From: Prorocentrum cordatum
Lineage: Eukaryota; Sar; Dinophyceae; Prorocentrales; Prorocentraceae
Direction: 5' to 3'
Assembly: GCA_963575745.1 (NCBI GenBank)
Contig: CAUYUJ010018327.1
Location: 1-64,000, forward strand
DNA: 64,000 bases
How positions within the stretch are numbered: position 1 is the first letter of the stretch; every line of letters starts with the position of its first letter. This document shows, one piece after another, positions 7,406-19,069 of this stretch. The notes under the pieces were generated by a model. The model was not told the DNA's origin, made no database searches, and was given only the letters and a program-made list of their open reading frames with translations. The translations under genes were made by a program, and so were the position numbers.

Positions 7406-10400
7406 GAAAATTGGCCGTTTCGCTCGGGACGTCCTCAAAAAATCGGCTCCGGAGGGGACTCCGAAGCAGCATTATCTTGGAATCGCTCCCGGAGGGCCTC
7501 CAAACGGCCCAAGAAAGCCCCCGAAGGCCCCCCAGAGGACCCCCAGAGCGCCCCAAGAGACCCCCAAGAGGCCCCCAAGGGGCGGCCAGAGGCCCGCCAG
7601 AGCGCCCAAAACGCCCCAAGAGACCCCCAAGAAGCCCCCCAGGGGCTCCAAAGAGGCGGCCAGAAGTCCCCCAGAACGCGCGAAAAGGCTCCAGGAGTTC
7701 CCTGAGAGCTTCATATCGCCCCATAGAGCCCCCGAAGGCCCCCCCCGGGACTCCCCCAAGAGGCCCCCGAGAGGCCAGAGGCTACGACAGCCCCAAGAGC
7801 GTCCAAGATACCTCCAAGACGGCGCCGAAGCCAGGAAACGCAACAGGGATGTTCTCTGACGTTCTCGCCAATACGGTCTCTGACGCACGTGGTGGATAAA
7901 AAACTGCGCTTCCCGTTCTTGTCCGGTCAGGTTCCGGAAAATTGCGGAAAAATGGCCGTTTCGCTCGAGACATCCTCGAAAAATTGGTTCCGGAGAGAAC
8001 TCCGAACCGGCATTATCTTCGAGTCGCTCCTGGAGGCCTTCAAAACGGCCCCAAAGAGCCCCCAAAGGCCCCGACACGGCCCAAAAGGGCCCCAAAAGGG
8101 CCCCGAAACGGCCCGAGAGGACCCCAAGACAGCCCCAAGAGAGCCCCAGGAGAGCCCCAAGAGCCACCCAAGAGGGCCCCAGGAGGCCGCCAAGAGAGCC
8201 CCAAGACGGCCAAAGGCGTCCAAGAGTCTCCAACACGGCCCAACAGGGCCCCAAGACGGCCAAGAGGGCCCCAAGACAGTCCCAGAGGGCACCCAAAGGG
8301 CCCCAAAAGGACCCCCAAGAAGGCCCATAGCCGCCACATGATAGAGCGATCGGTAACGCAAAAAGCTCTCCACACCAAGGCTCCCAAGAGCGACCGGTGA
8401 CGTGACAAGCTCGTGACATCAAGGCTCCGACGAGCGAACGGTGACGTGAACAATTCTCGACACCAGGGCTCCCAGAGCGAGCGGCAACGTAAAAAGCGCT
8501 TCACACCAAGGCTCCGAAGACACACCCTCCAGGGACCAAGTTGGCGGCTTTTTCGGCCCAGGACGGCTCCAGAGACCTCCACGACGGCCCCGGAGCGCTC
8601 CAAGTGGTTTCCAAGACGGCCCCAGAGGCGCCCAAGAGGCCCCAAGACAGCCCAAGAGCGCTCCAAGAGAAGCGAAGATGGCCCCAAGTCGAAGCGCCTC
8701 TGGCGTGCACCGTTGGTTCAGGGGCTTAATTTTCTATGATTTTTGAATAGTTTTTGAAGGTTTTTGGGGTTCTCGCCTTTTCCGTTTCCCGACGCTCCAA
8801 GACGGCCCAAGAGGCCCCCAAGATGGCCCCAAGACGGCCCAAGAGGCCCCCAAGATCGCCCCAAGACGGCCCAAGAGGCCCCCACGACGGCCCCAAGAAG
8901 GCACCAGAAGGCCCCAAGGCGGCCCCAAGACGGCCCCAAGAGGCTTCGCGGCGGCCCAAGAGGCCGTCAATATGGCTCCTAGAGGGGGCCCAGACGAGGT
9001 ACACGAACGGACTTTTCGGGTCCTCGGCCCCAAGTGCCCCCCCGGAGGGTCCAGGAGGCCCCCGAGAGCCTCCCAAGACGCTCCAAGAGGCCCTCAAGAG
9101 GCCCCCCAAAAAGGCCCCCAAGAGGCCCCCAAGACGGCCCCAAAAAACGGCCCCCAAGAGGCTTCAGAATTGCTTGTAAGAGGCCTACGAGAGACCGACC
9201 ACGACATCCCAAGGCTCCATTACGAACGATGACGTGGGCAGCTTCGAACGCCAGAGCTCCCAGTACGAACGCTGGCGTCCAGAGCTTTGACGACAAACAC
9301 TGCTATGTGCAAAAACGGCGCTTCCCGTTCTTGTGCGGTCAGGTTCCGGAAAAATTGCCGTTTCGCTCGAGAGATCCTCGAAAAATCGGCTCCGGAGCGG
9401 ACTCCGAACCGACATTATCTTGGAGTCGCTCCTGGAGGGCTTCAAAACGGCCCCAAAGAGCCCTCAAAGGCCCCCCAGGGGACCCCCGACACGGCCCAAG
9501 AGACCCCCAAGAGGCCCCCCAGAGGCGCCCAGATGCCCCCCAGAGCGCGCGAAGAGGCCCCGGGATTGGCCAAGAGAGCCCCAAAACAGTCCAAGAGAAC
9601 GCCAAGACAGCCCACGAGAGCCCTCACACACCTCGAGACACTCCCGGACAGTCCAAGAGGGTCACATTAGCCTCCAAGAGGCTCCTAAAACGTTCCGAAC
9701 GGCCCCAACAATTGCCGTTTCGCTCGAGACCTCTTCAACAAATCGGGTTCGGAGGGGACTCCGAACTGGCATTGTCTTGGAGTCGCTCCCGGAGAGCTTC
9801 AAAACGGCCCGAAAGAGCTCCAAAAGGCTCCCCAGGGGACCCCCAAAACGGCCCAAGAGACCCCCAAAACGGCCCCGAAGAGGCGCCCAGAGGCCCCCAA
9901 GAGGCGCCAAGAGGCCCCCCCGAGCGCGAGAAGAGGCCCCAGGACTGGCCAAGAGAGCCCCAAGACGGTCCAAGATAGCTCCCGGAGAGCTTCAAAACGG
10001 CACGAAAGAGCCCCAAAACAGGGGACCCCCAAAACGGCCCAAGAGACCCCTAAAACGGCCCCGAAGAGGCGCCCAGAGGCCCCCAAGAGGCGCCCAGAGG
10101 CCCCCCCGAGCGCGAGAAGAGGCCCCAGGACTGGCCAAGAGAGCCCCAAGACGGTCCAAGATAGCGCCAAGACAGCCCAAGAGAGCCCCCACAGACCCTC
10201 GAGAGACGCCTGGACAGTCCAAGAGGGTCACAGAAGCTCCCAAGAGGCTCCCAAAATGCTCTCCACGGGCCCCACTCAGGCCCCCAGAGCCCCACGACAG
10301 TCCAAGATAACGCCAAGACAGCCCAAGAGACCCCCACAGACCCTCGAGAGACGCCTGGCCAGTCCAAGAGGGTCACAGATGTTTGAAAAATGGCCGTTTC

Positions 10401-10850
10401 GCTCGAGACATCCTCCAAACATCGGCCCAAGAGGGGACTCCGCATCGATGTCGTGTTCGAATCGCTCTTGGAGGGCTTTCCAAAGGCCCAAGGGAGGCCC
10501 AAAAGACGCCCCGGAGAGCCCCAGGAGCGCCCAAGAGCGCCCCAAGAAGACCCCAAGAGACCCCCAAGAGCGCTCCAGGAGCCACCCAGACAGCTCACAA
10601 GAACCCCAAGACGGCCCGAGAAGGGCCAAGAAGGCCCCAAGAGACTCCCGGGAGCGCCCCAGGAGGCCCCCAGCGCCGAGACGGCCTAAGAAAGCTCCCA
10701 GAGATCCCCACGACGCGCCCAGACAGCCCAAGAAGACCCCAGAAGACCATAAGAGGACCCAAAGGGCCCCCAAGAAGCCCCCAACAGGCCCCAAGAGAAC
10801 CCCGCGCGGTGCCAGGAGCAACGTCTTTCCCCAATTATCTCATACTGTCC
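7406..10850. repeat. GGCCCCAAGAGG-type minisatellite with five CGCTCGAGAC cassettes
   Basis: Most of this segment is a degenerate minisatellite of ~10-14-bp units (GGCCCCAAGAC, GGCCCAAGAGG, CCCCCAAGA). It is punctuated by five copies of a ~100-bp cassette near 7411, 7951, 9353, 9713 and 10391: GCCGTTTCGCTCGAGACATC, an ATCGG, GGACTCCGAACCGGCATTAT and TGGAGTCGCTCCTGGAGGGC, after which the minisatellite restarts. Long frames rich in Pro, Arg, Lys and Gly stay open on both strands because units lack stops; I do not consider them genes. Confidence 0.85.
8343..8522. repeat. ~46-bp tandem repeat, four diverged units
   Basis: Units share GAGCGA-CGGTGACGT, GCTC-GACA and ACCAAGGCTCC. A further diverged pair lies at 9203-9295 (AAGGCTCCATTACGAACGAT and neighbours). 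Both sit between minisatellite blocks. Confidence 0.7.
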
Positions 10851-11075
10851 TCTGTCGTCGTCGTCGTCGTCGTTGTCGTCGTCGTCATCATCGCCCTCCG
10901 CATTCCTCCTCGTACTCGCCGTCGTTCTTTTCGTCCTCGTCCTTTTGCTTCTCTTCCTCCTCGTTTTTCCTCATGCTCCTCCTCGCTATCCTCACGTTCG
11001 CCACGTCGTCCTCGTCATCGACTCCTCGTTATCCTCGCCTTCCTTTTCTTCTTCGCCCAAAACGCCCATTAGACT
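10850..11075. repeat. (TCG)n and pyrimidine-rich tract
   Basis: A run of TCG/GTC triplets passes into a Ser/Leu-coding pyrimidine-rich stretch with TCCTCCTCG and TCGCC motifs. No coding signal beyond composition. Confidence 0.75.
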
Positions 11076-11651
11076 ACAGCGCCGCTTCCCGTTCTTGTCC
11101 GATCAGGTTTTGAGTCCTCGGTCTGGGGGGAGGTCGTGCTGAGAGGGGCCGGGGCGCCGCCCGCGCCCGGGCGGCATAAGGCGGACCTTCCTCCTTAAAA
11201 CACTGGAGGTACGAGCAGCTGCCCTCGCACCCCCACCACCGGCCTCGAAGATAGCCGCGCATCGCGCGTCGCGGCCTGCGCCAGGGAAGTGCCTGTTTCT
11301 AAGTGGGTAGCGCGAGGGCGTGAAGAAGTGGAGGCGGCATGGAAAACCGCGGGGCGGCATGAACAAGTGTTCGGCCCGCGCTCCAGATGGCGTGACGACC
11401 GCGAAATCAGGTGTATGACAAGAACGCGGCGGCGATCTTGTCATACGCCATTGAAGATTGATTTTGACGATCTACATGTATCATACCATCTTCATGCCGG
11501 TATCTTACCGAATTCTTTCTACCATTCATGCCATCATGCCGCACTTCTCCTTGCTTCGATGTCCGGTGTGGACGCAGGGGGGCCTGCCCCTCAGCCCGAT
11601 GGATCGTTGCCTGGGGTTGACAGAGCGGATCTGCTCAGAACGTAGAGGTCG
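11076..11651. other. Mostly unique spacer, no gene seen
   Basis: Opens with CTTCCCGTTCTTGTCCGATC, the module seen at 4024, 7908 and 9319. It also contains ATGACAAGAACGCGG...CTTGTCAT, an inverted repeat near 11415-11445. Short frames on both strands show no recognisable protein. Confidence 0.5.
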
Positions 11652-12672
11652 GATGGTTCCCACAACATGCGTCGGTGACTTTCTGGGGCCCCCAAACGGC
11701 CTCCTGAGTGCACCAGCTGGAGGTTCCCACAGCTTGCGTCGTCGGTGACTTTCTGTGGCCCCCAGGTGGCCTCCCCATAGCGGCGTCTTGGGATCACAGG
11801 CCATAGACTCCCACAGCTTGCGTCGGTGACCTTCTGTGATCCCCAAGCGGCCTCCTGAGGTCACCAGCCAGAGGTTCCCACAGCTTGCGTCGGTGACCAC
11901 CTGGTGTCCCCAAGCGGCGTCCTCAGTTCACCGGCTGGAGGCTCCCGCAGCTTGCGTCGGTGGCCTTTCTGTGGCCCCCAAGCGGCCTCCCCATAGCGGC
12001 GTCTTGGGATCACCGGCCAGATGCTCCCACAGCTTGCGTCGGTGACCTTCTGGGGTCCCCAAGCGGCCTCCTGAGGTCACCGGCTGGAGGCTCCCACAGC
12101 TTGCGTCGGTGACCTTCTGGGGTCCCCAAACGTCTTCCTGAGGTCACCATCTGGAGGTTCCTACAGCTTGCGTCGGTGGCCTTTCCTTTCGGGGCCCCCA
12201 AGCGGCCTGTTGATATCACCGGCCAGAGGTTCCCACAGTTTGCGTCGGTGACTTACTGGGGCCCCCTAGCGGCCTGTTGAGGTCACCCGCTGGAGGTTCC
12301 CACAGCGTGCGTCGGTTGTTATTTGGGGCCCCCAAGTGGCCTCCTGAGGTCACCAGCCAGAAGTTCCCACAGCATGCGTTGGTGACCTTCTGGGGCCCCC
12401 AATGGGCCTCCTGAGGTCATCCGCTGTAGGATCCCGCAGATGGCGTCGGTGATTTTCTGGGGTCCCCAAGCGGCCTCCCCAGGTCACCAGCTGGAGTTGG
12501 AGGTTCCAGCAGCTTGCGTCGGTGATCTTCAGGGGCCCTCCTGCAGCGTCCTCAGGTCACCTGCTGGAGGCTCCCACAGCTTGCGTCGGTGACCTTCTGG
12601 GGTCCCCAAGCGGCCTCCTCAGGTCACCGGCTGGAGGTTCCCACAGCTTGCGTCGATGACCTTGGGCGCCAA
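11652..12672. repeat. ~67-bp satellite, about 15 units
   Basis: Head-to-tail units with core CACAGCTTGCGTCGGTGACC, then TTCTGGGGTCCCCAAGCGGC, CTCCTGAGGTCACC and GGCTGGAGGTTC. Spacing between successive GCGTCGGTG cores is 67-68 bp where measured. A variant with GCGTCTTGGGATCAC appears twice, which suggests a dimeric higher-order repeat. Each unit contains GGTGACC and GGTCACC, inverted relative to one another. Confidence 0.95.
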
Positions 12673-14250
12673 AGCGGCGATGAGCAGGGTGTTTTCTTTA
12701 GATTTGCGCGTGGGATATCGGTGGCGCTCGTAAAAAAGTGTAGGCGGCGCGAGGTGCAGGCGCAGAGCAAAACTAGCGCGCCCTTAGCGTTTCGCTGAAG
12801 TGCAAGGAGCTGGCCCGCGGGGCCCCGTGGGTCCCGTGAGGCGCAGTGGCGTTGGATGCATTGCTCCGTCTAGCTCTGCACATCCTTCAGGGTCGGTCGA
12901 TGTGTACCCCGCTGGAGGTTTCATTCCAATTCGTCTGGGCGTGTTCGTCGTTGTGCCTTCGGGTTTGCTTCAGTCAGCTGGCTGCAGATGACATCCCGTA
13001 GCCGTCTGACTCTCTATGATGGGCGCGTAAGCGGCTTACCGTAAGCGCGAAGCGCTCCTATCCGCCGTGGCTCTCCAGCCAGCCAACAACAGCCCAAGTA
13101 AGTTCGGACGATGTTTTTTCTTCAGGCACCTCTTCTGCGGGTCCGCGGGGGCCGACGCGGCCGACGGCGCCGCTGCCGCCGCCCACGCCCACCGCGGCAG
13201 GCCCACCGAGCGGGGCGTCGCAGCCAGCTTTCTTCGCCGCCCCCACTGCCTCCGCCGCCACCTGCCGACGGGCATCGGTACGGTCCCCCAGCCATCGGTG
13301 CCTGGCCTTCGATCAGCAGCGGTGCGGCACCAGCCCGCACCCAGCCCCGCGCCGCCGCCCCCTTCGCTGACCTGCGCCATCGCAAGCAAGGCCGCCGGGT
13401 CAGCCCCTGGCTCCATGAGGCCGCCCCCCCCCGAGGCTGCCAGACACGCCTCGCAGCAACGCCGCCCTGGCCCCCCCCGCGCCCTGCGAGGCCCAGTGCA
13501 ACGTGGCTGCCCAGATCGCCTCGTGGATCGACGGGCACTTCGACGGCGCGGTTTACATTCGCACGCAGTGGCGCCTCTTGTTGGCCCGCAATTGCGACCA
13601 CTTACTTCATCCTCACCGGCCAGCCGGCACCGAGCTCCTCAGCCAGTTCGTCGATTCAATTCCGGTCCGGTTTCTGCAGGCCGCACCCCCTCTGGCCCCC
13701 CCGGTGGCAGGTCCACTGGCCCCACGGAGGTGCTGCAGTTCCCCGCAAGCAGCCTGCTTCCCGCCCCACTGCCAGGCGAGGCCAGCGGGCGCGGCGCCAG
13801 GCTCCAGAGACAGCGCTGCCTCTTCTTGCCCCCGCGCCTTCTCTTTCGGCCTGACGCCGTTCTCCTCGTTTGGCCGTCGAGCTTCTGTCCGCGCCACGCC
13901 TGCTCGCTCGGGTGCTTCGCTCTTGCGGCCCTTGCGCTGCGCATGTCGCGCCCGCGCATTTGTTCACTGGGGCGGCGTCTCCCTTCTGCCAGCACGCCCG
14001 CAAGTGCTTGCTGTACGGCACAAATCCTTTCTCATGCTGCCGTGTCGGGCAGGGCCTTCGGTTGGCGTGTCACCCCACTGCCATCCACGCCAGGATGCGC
14101 TGTATGGCGCACCTCCTCAGCTCATGCCGCCGCGTCGGGCAGGGCACTCGGCCGGCGTGTCAACTCACCGCCATCCATGCCCAGATGTGTTGATTGGCGG
14201 TAGGTGCCGCGGAATCCAAAGCGATTATTGAGGCCCCGGCCGCATTCCTG
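12673..14250. other. GC-rich segment with weak open frames
   Basis: Frames stay open on both strands because the DNA is very GC-rich. The most protein-like stretch is plus strand from 13503 (MAAQIASWIDGHFDGAVYIR), open to 14231. It passes after ~40 residues into low-complexity Arg/Ala/Pro text, so at most an exon is likely. Tandem ~80-bp similarity exists between 14028-14105 and 14112-14190 (GTCGGGCAGGGC, GGCGTGTCA, CCGCCATCCA). No family recognised. Confidence 0.25.
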
Positions 14251-14880
14251 CATATATTGTTGTCACTGACTACGACTCGTCGCCATGGGCGAGGCCGCTT
14301 CCGCCAACAGTGTGTGTGTGTGTGGGTGTGGGTGATGGGTGCCCAGACGATGGGTGCTCAGATCGAAGCCACGAGTGTTTTCCGACCACGGCGCCGGGAG
14401 GGAAACACAGGTAGGAAGCAACAGGTGTGCTTGTGATGTGGGCGGCGTCTCCCAGCATCCCGCTGGTTGAGGTAGCGTCGTCAGTGGGCTCGCAGGTGTA
14501 AAGAGAGGACGGGCTGTGGCGCGCCAGAGGACAGGATAGCCCCACGGTGGACGGGAGGGGATGAGAATCGGGAGTGAGGGGAGGGGCGAGCAGAAGGTGG
14601 GGGGCATGGGAGGGGCGACGAGCGGAAAGGGGGTCCGATGGGCGGAGCACGGGGGGATCTCATCCATGTCGGCAGGGGGGAGCTGGAGCCAGCTAGTCAA
14701 TTTCTAAACGCCAGTGTCCAAACGCATCCAAGTTCAATGTCGCGGAGTGCTGTACATGTGACGTGACTCGTGCTGTAGAATTCGGATCAAGGGGAGTGGG
14801 CCAGTTTAGGCCAGCTTTGCGGCTGGATTGTGCCAAAAAAGGGGAGGTCGCTTGATCTCGTTTGATTAGTGTGCGTCTGC
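14251..14880. other. Spacer with (GT)n and GGGAGGGG-rich DNA
   Basis: A short (GT)n run near 14311-14332 is followed by a G-rich plus strand (14540-14680). The latter gives Pro/Ser-rich frames on the minus strand. No supported gene. Confidence 0.5.
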
Positions 14881-15159
14881 TATGCCGTTAAGCCCATTCT
14901 GCCGTAATGAGTTTTGCCCGAATAAAGGTGATCGTGCCAATTCTTGCTCCACCACGGTCCAAACCCATGGTAAGGATGGGTGAGCGAACATCCGTGCCTC
15001 TGTGGTCCATCCTTGACTATGTTCAATGGCCCGCCGCGCTCGAAAAAAACTTCAACACAGGCGTCCGAGGGGCTTGCATCCTTATCGCGTATCCCAATAC
15101 CAGTTGTGACAGTGTTTGCCGAGACTTCATGGCGCTGATGCATGCGCTTGGAAGCCGTG

Positions 15160-16275
15160 GCGGGAGTCTCACTTGAAAATTCCTGACAACCGGGTTATCG
15201 CCACCGCGTACCGACTGCGTTGGGAGCCCATTGTCGCGCCAGGGATCGCCAAGCAGCAGCGCGGGTTCATCCCAGGAAGATCAATGCTAGCGGATATCGT
15301 GGATATAGAGCACGCGGCTGGTCTCGTTTGTTTGCAGCAGGACGATGTGGAGGTGGTTCTCTCGAATTTACGGCGGCCTTCCCGTCGGTGTCACGACTGT
15401 ACATGCTGGCCGCAGCGCGAGCGGCAGGCTTCTCCGACGGAGCAATGCAAGTGCTCTCGTCTCTCTACCACATGAAGGTCGGGGTGGTCATGTTGCACGG
15501 GCAGCTTCACGACTGGGTGCCTCTGGAGGCCGGCATCCGGCAAGGGTGTCCATTGTCACCGCTGCTCTTAGCTTTGGGGTCGGACAGCCTGCTACGAATC
15601 TTGGGGCTTAGAGCGCCGACGTCTACGACCAGGGCGTTTGCGGATGATACCGCCATGGTTTTGCGCTCGTGGCGACAAGAACACAAGCGTGTGTTCACGA
15701 CCTTCCGCGTGTTCGAAGCAGTCTCGAATCTTGCGCTCAATCTTGGCAAAACCGTTGTGGTACCTCTGTGGGGGGTTGACATCGACGGACTCCAAGCAAC
15801 TACCAGAGCCAACTCCGAGGCGTTGCACAGCACATGGGCAAGCTGTGGGAAATCTCTGGGGTATTACATCGGCCCGGGCAAAGAGGACAAGTCATGGACA
15901 AAGCAGGTGACGAAGTACGTCGATCGATTGCACGACTGGCGATGGTGTGAGCTCGGCTTGACCATGGGCTTGGTTGCCTACAACATGTATGTGTTACCTA
16001 CGCTGCTTTTCGTCGCCCACCTGGAGGCCCCGACACAAGAGGTCCTCGAAAAGGAACTCGTTGCAGTTCGACGGGTGGCTCCTGGGCCGGGGGCCTGGTG
16101 TTGCCCTGCTGACCTACACCACGGGGAAGAGCTCGGGCTGGCTTCCCACCTTCGGCCGCTGGAGGCTTCTTGCAAAGCTGCGATGATGCGCGCCCACGCC
16201 TGGGAATCTAGAGGGGGCGGCGGCGCGGACTGGGTCAGGATGGCTAGGGAGTGCGACGGCACGGGCCAGCACTGA
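15160..16275 (+). pseudogene. LINE reverse transcriptase, frame-broken, first catalytic Asp replaced
   Basis: The first part (about 15160-15345) is in one frame: KIPDNRVIATAYRLRWEP, then QQRGFIPGRSMLADI, the finger region upstream of the catalytic palm. A shift near 15340 moves the reading into a frame open to 16275 with LEFTAAFPSVS (about 15361-15393). In active enzymes the Glu there is the first catalytic Asp (DF..AF). Next come GIRQGCPLSPLLLALGSD (about 15535-15590), FADDTAMVL with both catalytic Asp (about 15635-15661), and FEAVSNLALNLGKT, the thumb-side motif. The Asp-to-Glu change and the frameshift make this a non-functional copy. Family: non-LTR retrotransposon RT, as common in dinoflagellates. 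Confidence 0.8.
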
Positions 16276-16429
16276 TCATCTGATCCGCGCTGCGCGGTGG
16301 CACAGATGGCTTGACTCCCACATCCCCACGGTTGCTGTGGCGGTCGTTACGGAGCAGGCTCGCGACGGTATACATTTACACGCAGCACGCGCCGCCTTCA
16401 GCAACGTCAGAGTGGGGCCACTTACGGAA

Positions 16430-16779
16430 GCGGGCGATCGGAGGTTCAGAACAATAAGCAAAAATGGTTCGTAGCCCGGCTCTTGACGCGTGATGGCTAC
16501 AGCGCGGAGTGGAGGCTCCGCAGGAGACTGGAGAGATGGAGGCTGGCAGAATTACCGGGGTGCGCGGCCCGCAGGGTGGCGCAAAACCTGCAGAGGCTTC
16601 GTAGACAGGCACCTCCCAGGATTAGGACAGCGATGGTGAGTACGATCTTCAATCGGTGGACAACGGACCGAAGAATGCGGTCGCTGCGGCGTGGGCGCCG
16701 GATCTGTGTGTTCGGTTGTTCATGCGCGACCGACGACTCGATTGAGCACTACGTTCGTTGCTCCGTGGGCCGAGCGTGA
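16430..16779 (+). pseudogene. C-terminal Cys/His region of the same LINE
   Basis: The frame includes KQKWFVARLLTRDGYSAEW, then an Arg-rich stretch and CVFGCSCATDDSIEHYVRC (about 16705-16761). This is a C-C...H...C arrangement like the C-terminal zinc motif of LINE ORF2 proteins. It is separated from the RT frame by a stop at 16273-16275 and at least one frame change. Downstream to about 17030, further coding-like fragments (for example MLGFGDFADSRQGWYADD) continue in shifted frames. Confidence 0.6.
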
Positions 16780-17129
16780 TCGCAGGGCTGATTGTGCACA
16801 ACAGACACCAGACCGACAATGGCTGGTGGCGTGCTTGCAATTTCCATGACAGATGAGCAACTACAGCGGCAAGCAGTCTACAAGTATGTGTTGCACCGGA
16901 CAGTCAACAACTTATGACGACGAGACTTTGGGATATTGGAGCAGCGGGCCGTTTTCGCGAAGGAGATCATGAACCAGCTATTCCACGAGGCTATCAGAGA
17001 TGATGCTCGGCTTCGGAGACTTTGCCGATTCCCGTCAGGGCTGGTACGCCGACGATCCGACGGGGCACATGGGCGGCGGGGGAGGAGTATGTAGCATGCG
17101 GTTTGCGGTGGCTCTTGCCACAACCTGGC

Positions 17130-17900
17130 CGCCAGCATCCAGCGCCCGACTCTCAACTTCCACCTCCGTTCACCGACATCCGACTGCTGCCTCCAACGGC
17201 CCAGGTTTCTCTTTACTCCTCCAGCGCCCTCACTTACACCATTTCAACGCCCAACGCCGCGCCTACGCCAGCCCGCGCCGCCGCCAGCGTCAGCGTCCGT
17301 GCGCGCGCCAGCTCCACACTCCGAACTCCGACATCCAGTTCAGCATTCCGACCCCCAGCATCCAGCACCCAGCGCTCCGACCTCCGTCAGTTCAGGTCAG
17401 TATTCGACTGCCCTCTCCCACCTACGCGCGTCGACCTCCAGCGCGACATTCGACCTCTGGCGGCCGATTTTCCACGCGTATTTCCACCCAGCGTCCTCCT
17501 GCCACCACGAGTTCAGAACTCCGGCCCCCAACCTCCAGCGGCCGACTTTACACCTCAACCTCTCCCTATTGCCGACCTACCTTTGCCAGCACAGCAGTCC
17601 GACCTCCATTTTGGCATCTCGACACGCAACATCAAACATCATGCGTTTCGACTCCGACCAGCCCAGCACACCGACATCCAGCAGCAAGCATTCGACCGCA
17701 CTCCACCAACTCCGCACGTCGGCCTCCAGCACTCACCACCTCGGCACATCGATTTTCGATATCCAGCAGTCGGCTTGCCACTGCGACCTCAACCTACGGA
17801 CCGACGCCGCCGCAACAAAACGATCGGGAATAGCAGCAGAGCTACCAACAACCATCGCGACCGCGTCCACGACCAGCACGGCGACACGCCGGCGCCCACC
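17130..17900. repeat. Degenerate CCGACCTCCAGCA minisatellite
   Basis: Irregular C-rich units related to CCGACCTCCAGCAYYCCGAC keep all three plus frames open in Ser/Thr/Pro-rich text. A second block of the same type is at 19430-19740. No codon structure or domain is evident. Confidence 0.65.
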
Positions 17901-18260
17901 CAGGAAGGGGGAATTCCGTGACACATGGAGGGGTCCACGATGCAGGGTTGCGCCAACCACGGCCACGAACAGCCACCACGCCCATGACAAGAAGCAGACG
18001 CCACGACCAGAAACAGCCACCGAGACCAGAAACGGCCACCACGACAAAACAGATCCACCACGACCACGACCAGACACAGCCACCAAGTCCACAAAGAGTC
18101 ACCACGACCACGAAGAGCAACAGCCACAACGACCAAGAACAGCCAATGCGACCACGCACAACCACCGCGATCTAGACCAGAAACAGCACCACGACCATGA
18201 ACACCCTCCACGACCACGACCACGAGCAGCCTCACGCCCTCTGCCAGCGCCAATGCAGGC
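17900..18260. repeat. Degenerate CCACGACCACGAACAG minisatellite, block 1
   Basis: Units of roughly 9-24 bp built from CCACGACCA, GAACAGCCA and GAAACAGCCAC. The same repeat occurs at 19070-19420. His/Thr/Arg-rich frames on plus and Trp/Val-rich frames on minus are by-products. Confidence 0.75.
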
Positions 18261-19069
18261 GCCGACGCCGCACAGGCAACGGCACAAACATTGCAGTGGT
18301 TAACACCGAATCCAGCACCAACCTAGCCTACAATAGCAATTGAGGGACGCCAGGGTACCATTTACGTTACGAGGCGCTGTGCCCCCTTGATTCCCACGAT
18401 GCTCTGCCCCCTTGGGCTCCTGAAGCGTTGGGTCGCCTGGACTTCCTGAGGCGCTGTGCTCCCTTGAATTCCCGACTGTGCTCCCACGCCAGCGCCTACG
18501 TCGGCGCCGACGCCAGCGCGCACGCCAGCTCTGACACAAGCATCAACGCCAATCGTCAACGCCGCAATCGCACCGGCACCAACATTGCCGACGCCGGCAC
18601 CGACGCCATCACCAACCTAGACGCTTTCATCGGCGTCGGAGATACGCCAGGACGCCAAATACAGAGCGACGCTGGCGAAGAGAGTCCCCGAGCTGAGTCA
18701 CCAGGCACAGGGCTGTGGCTTAGATTTTTGCATCAGGCATTGACAGCAGCGTCGACGTCTCGGACCATGGCTGCTATCCCCGCGACCCCGGCTATGACTC
18801 CAGCACTAGGTCTGGTCGATGAGTTGACATGGGTTGTGACTCAAGCTCCCGCCCCTCACGTCTCCAGCCCCTTCTACAGCAACAGGTTCGCACGAAAGCG
18901 CGGAGAACAGCTAGGCGACCAAGGGGCAGCGGCGAACCGAGCACTTCACAGAGCAGCCGAAATTCATGACATGTCCGTTGCGTGGAGCTTCTGCGCGTCA
19001 ATGCATGCATCGAAGAGGCGAGGGAAGACATGCACGATACATAACAGAAAACACAATCCTTGACAAATG
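18261..19069. other. Spacer with GACGCCAGCGCC repeats, no gene
   Basis: Includes an imperfect direct repeat of TTGGGCTCCTGAAGCG / TCGCCTGGACTTCCTGAGGCG with GCTGTGCNCCCTTGA (18370-18480), then GACGCCAGCGC units (18480-18620). The plus frame 18428-19063 is open but mixes repeat and unrelated text. Nothing recognisable. Confidence 0.4.

Larger units (their letters stand above)
14881..17030 (+). mobile_element. Degenerate LINE-type (non-LTR) retrotransposon, ORF2 remnant A
   Basis: Contains a reverse transcriptase and a C-terminal Cys/His motif in the right order but in several frames, so the element is dead. Approximate limits: similarity to coding sequence starts before 15160 and fades by 17030. 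No poly-A tail or target-site duplication was identified. The element lies in a repeat-rich stretch without intact genes. Confidence 0.7.

Noticed and set aside
7218-10850. Pro/Arg/Lys-rich open frames, up to ~320 codons, in the GGCCCCAAGAGG region
   Set aside because: Overlapping frames on both strands follow the minisatellite period; no domain, start context or unique composition.
13067-14203. 378-codon plus-strand gene
   Set aside because: Low-complexity Arg/Ala/Pro/Ser text in a very GC-rich segment where all frames stay open; no family or splice structure.
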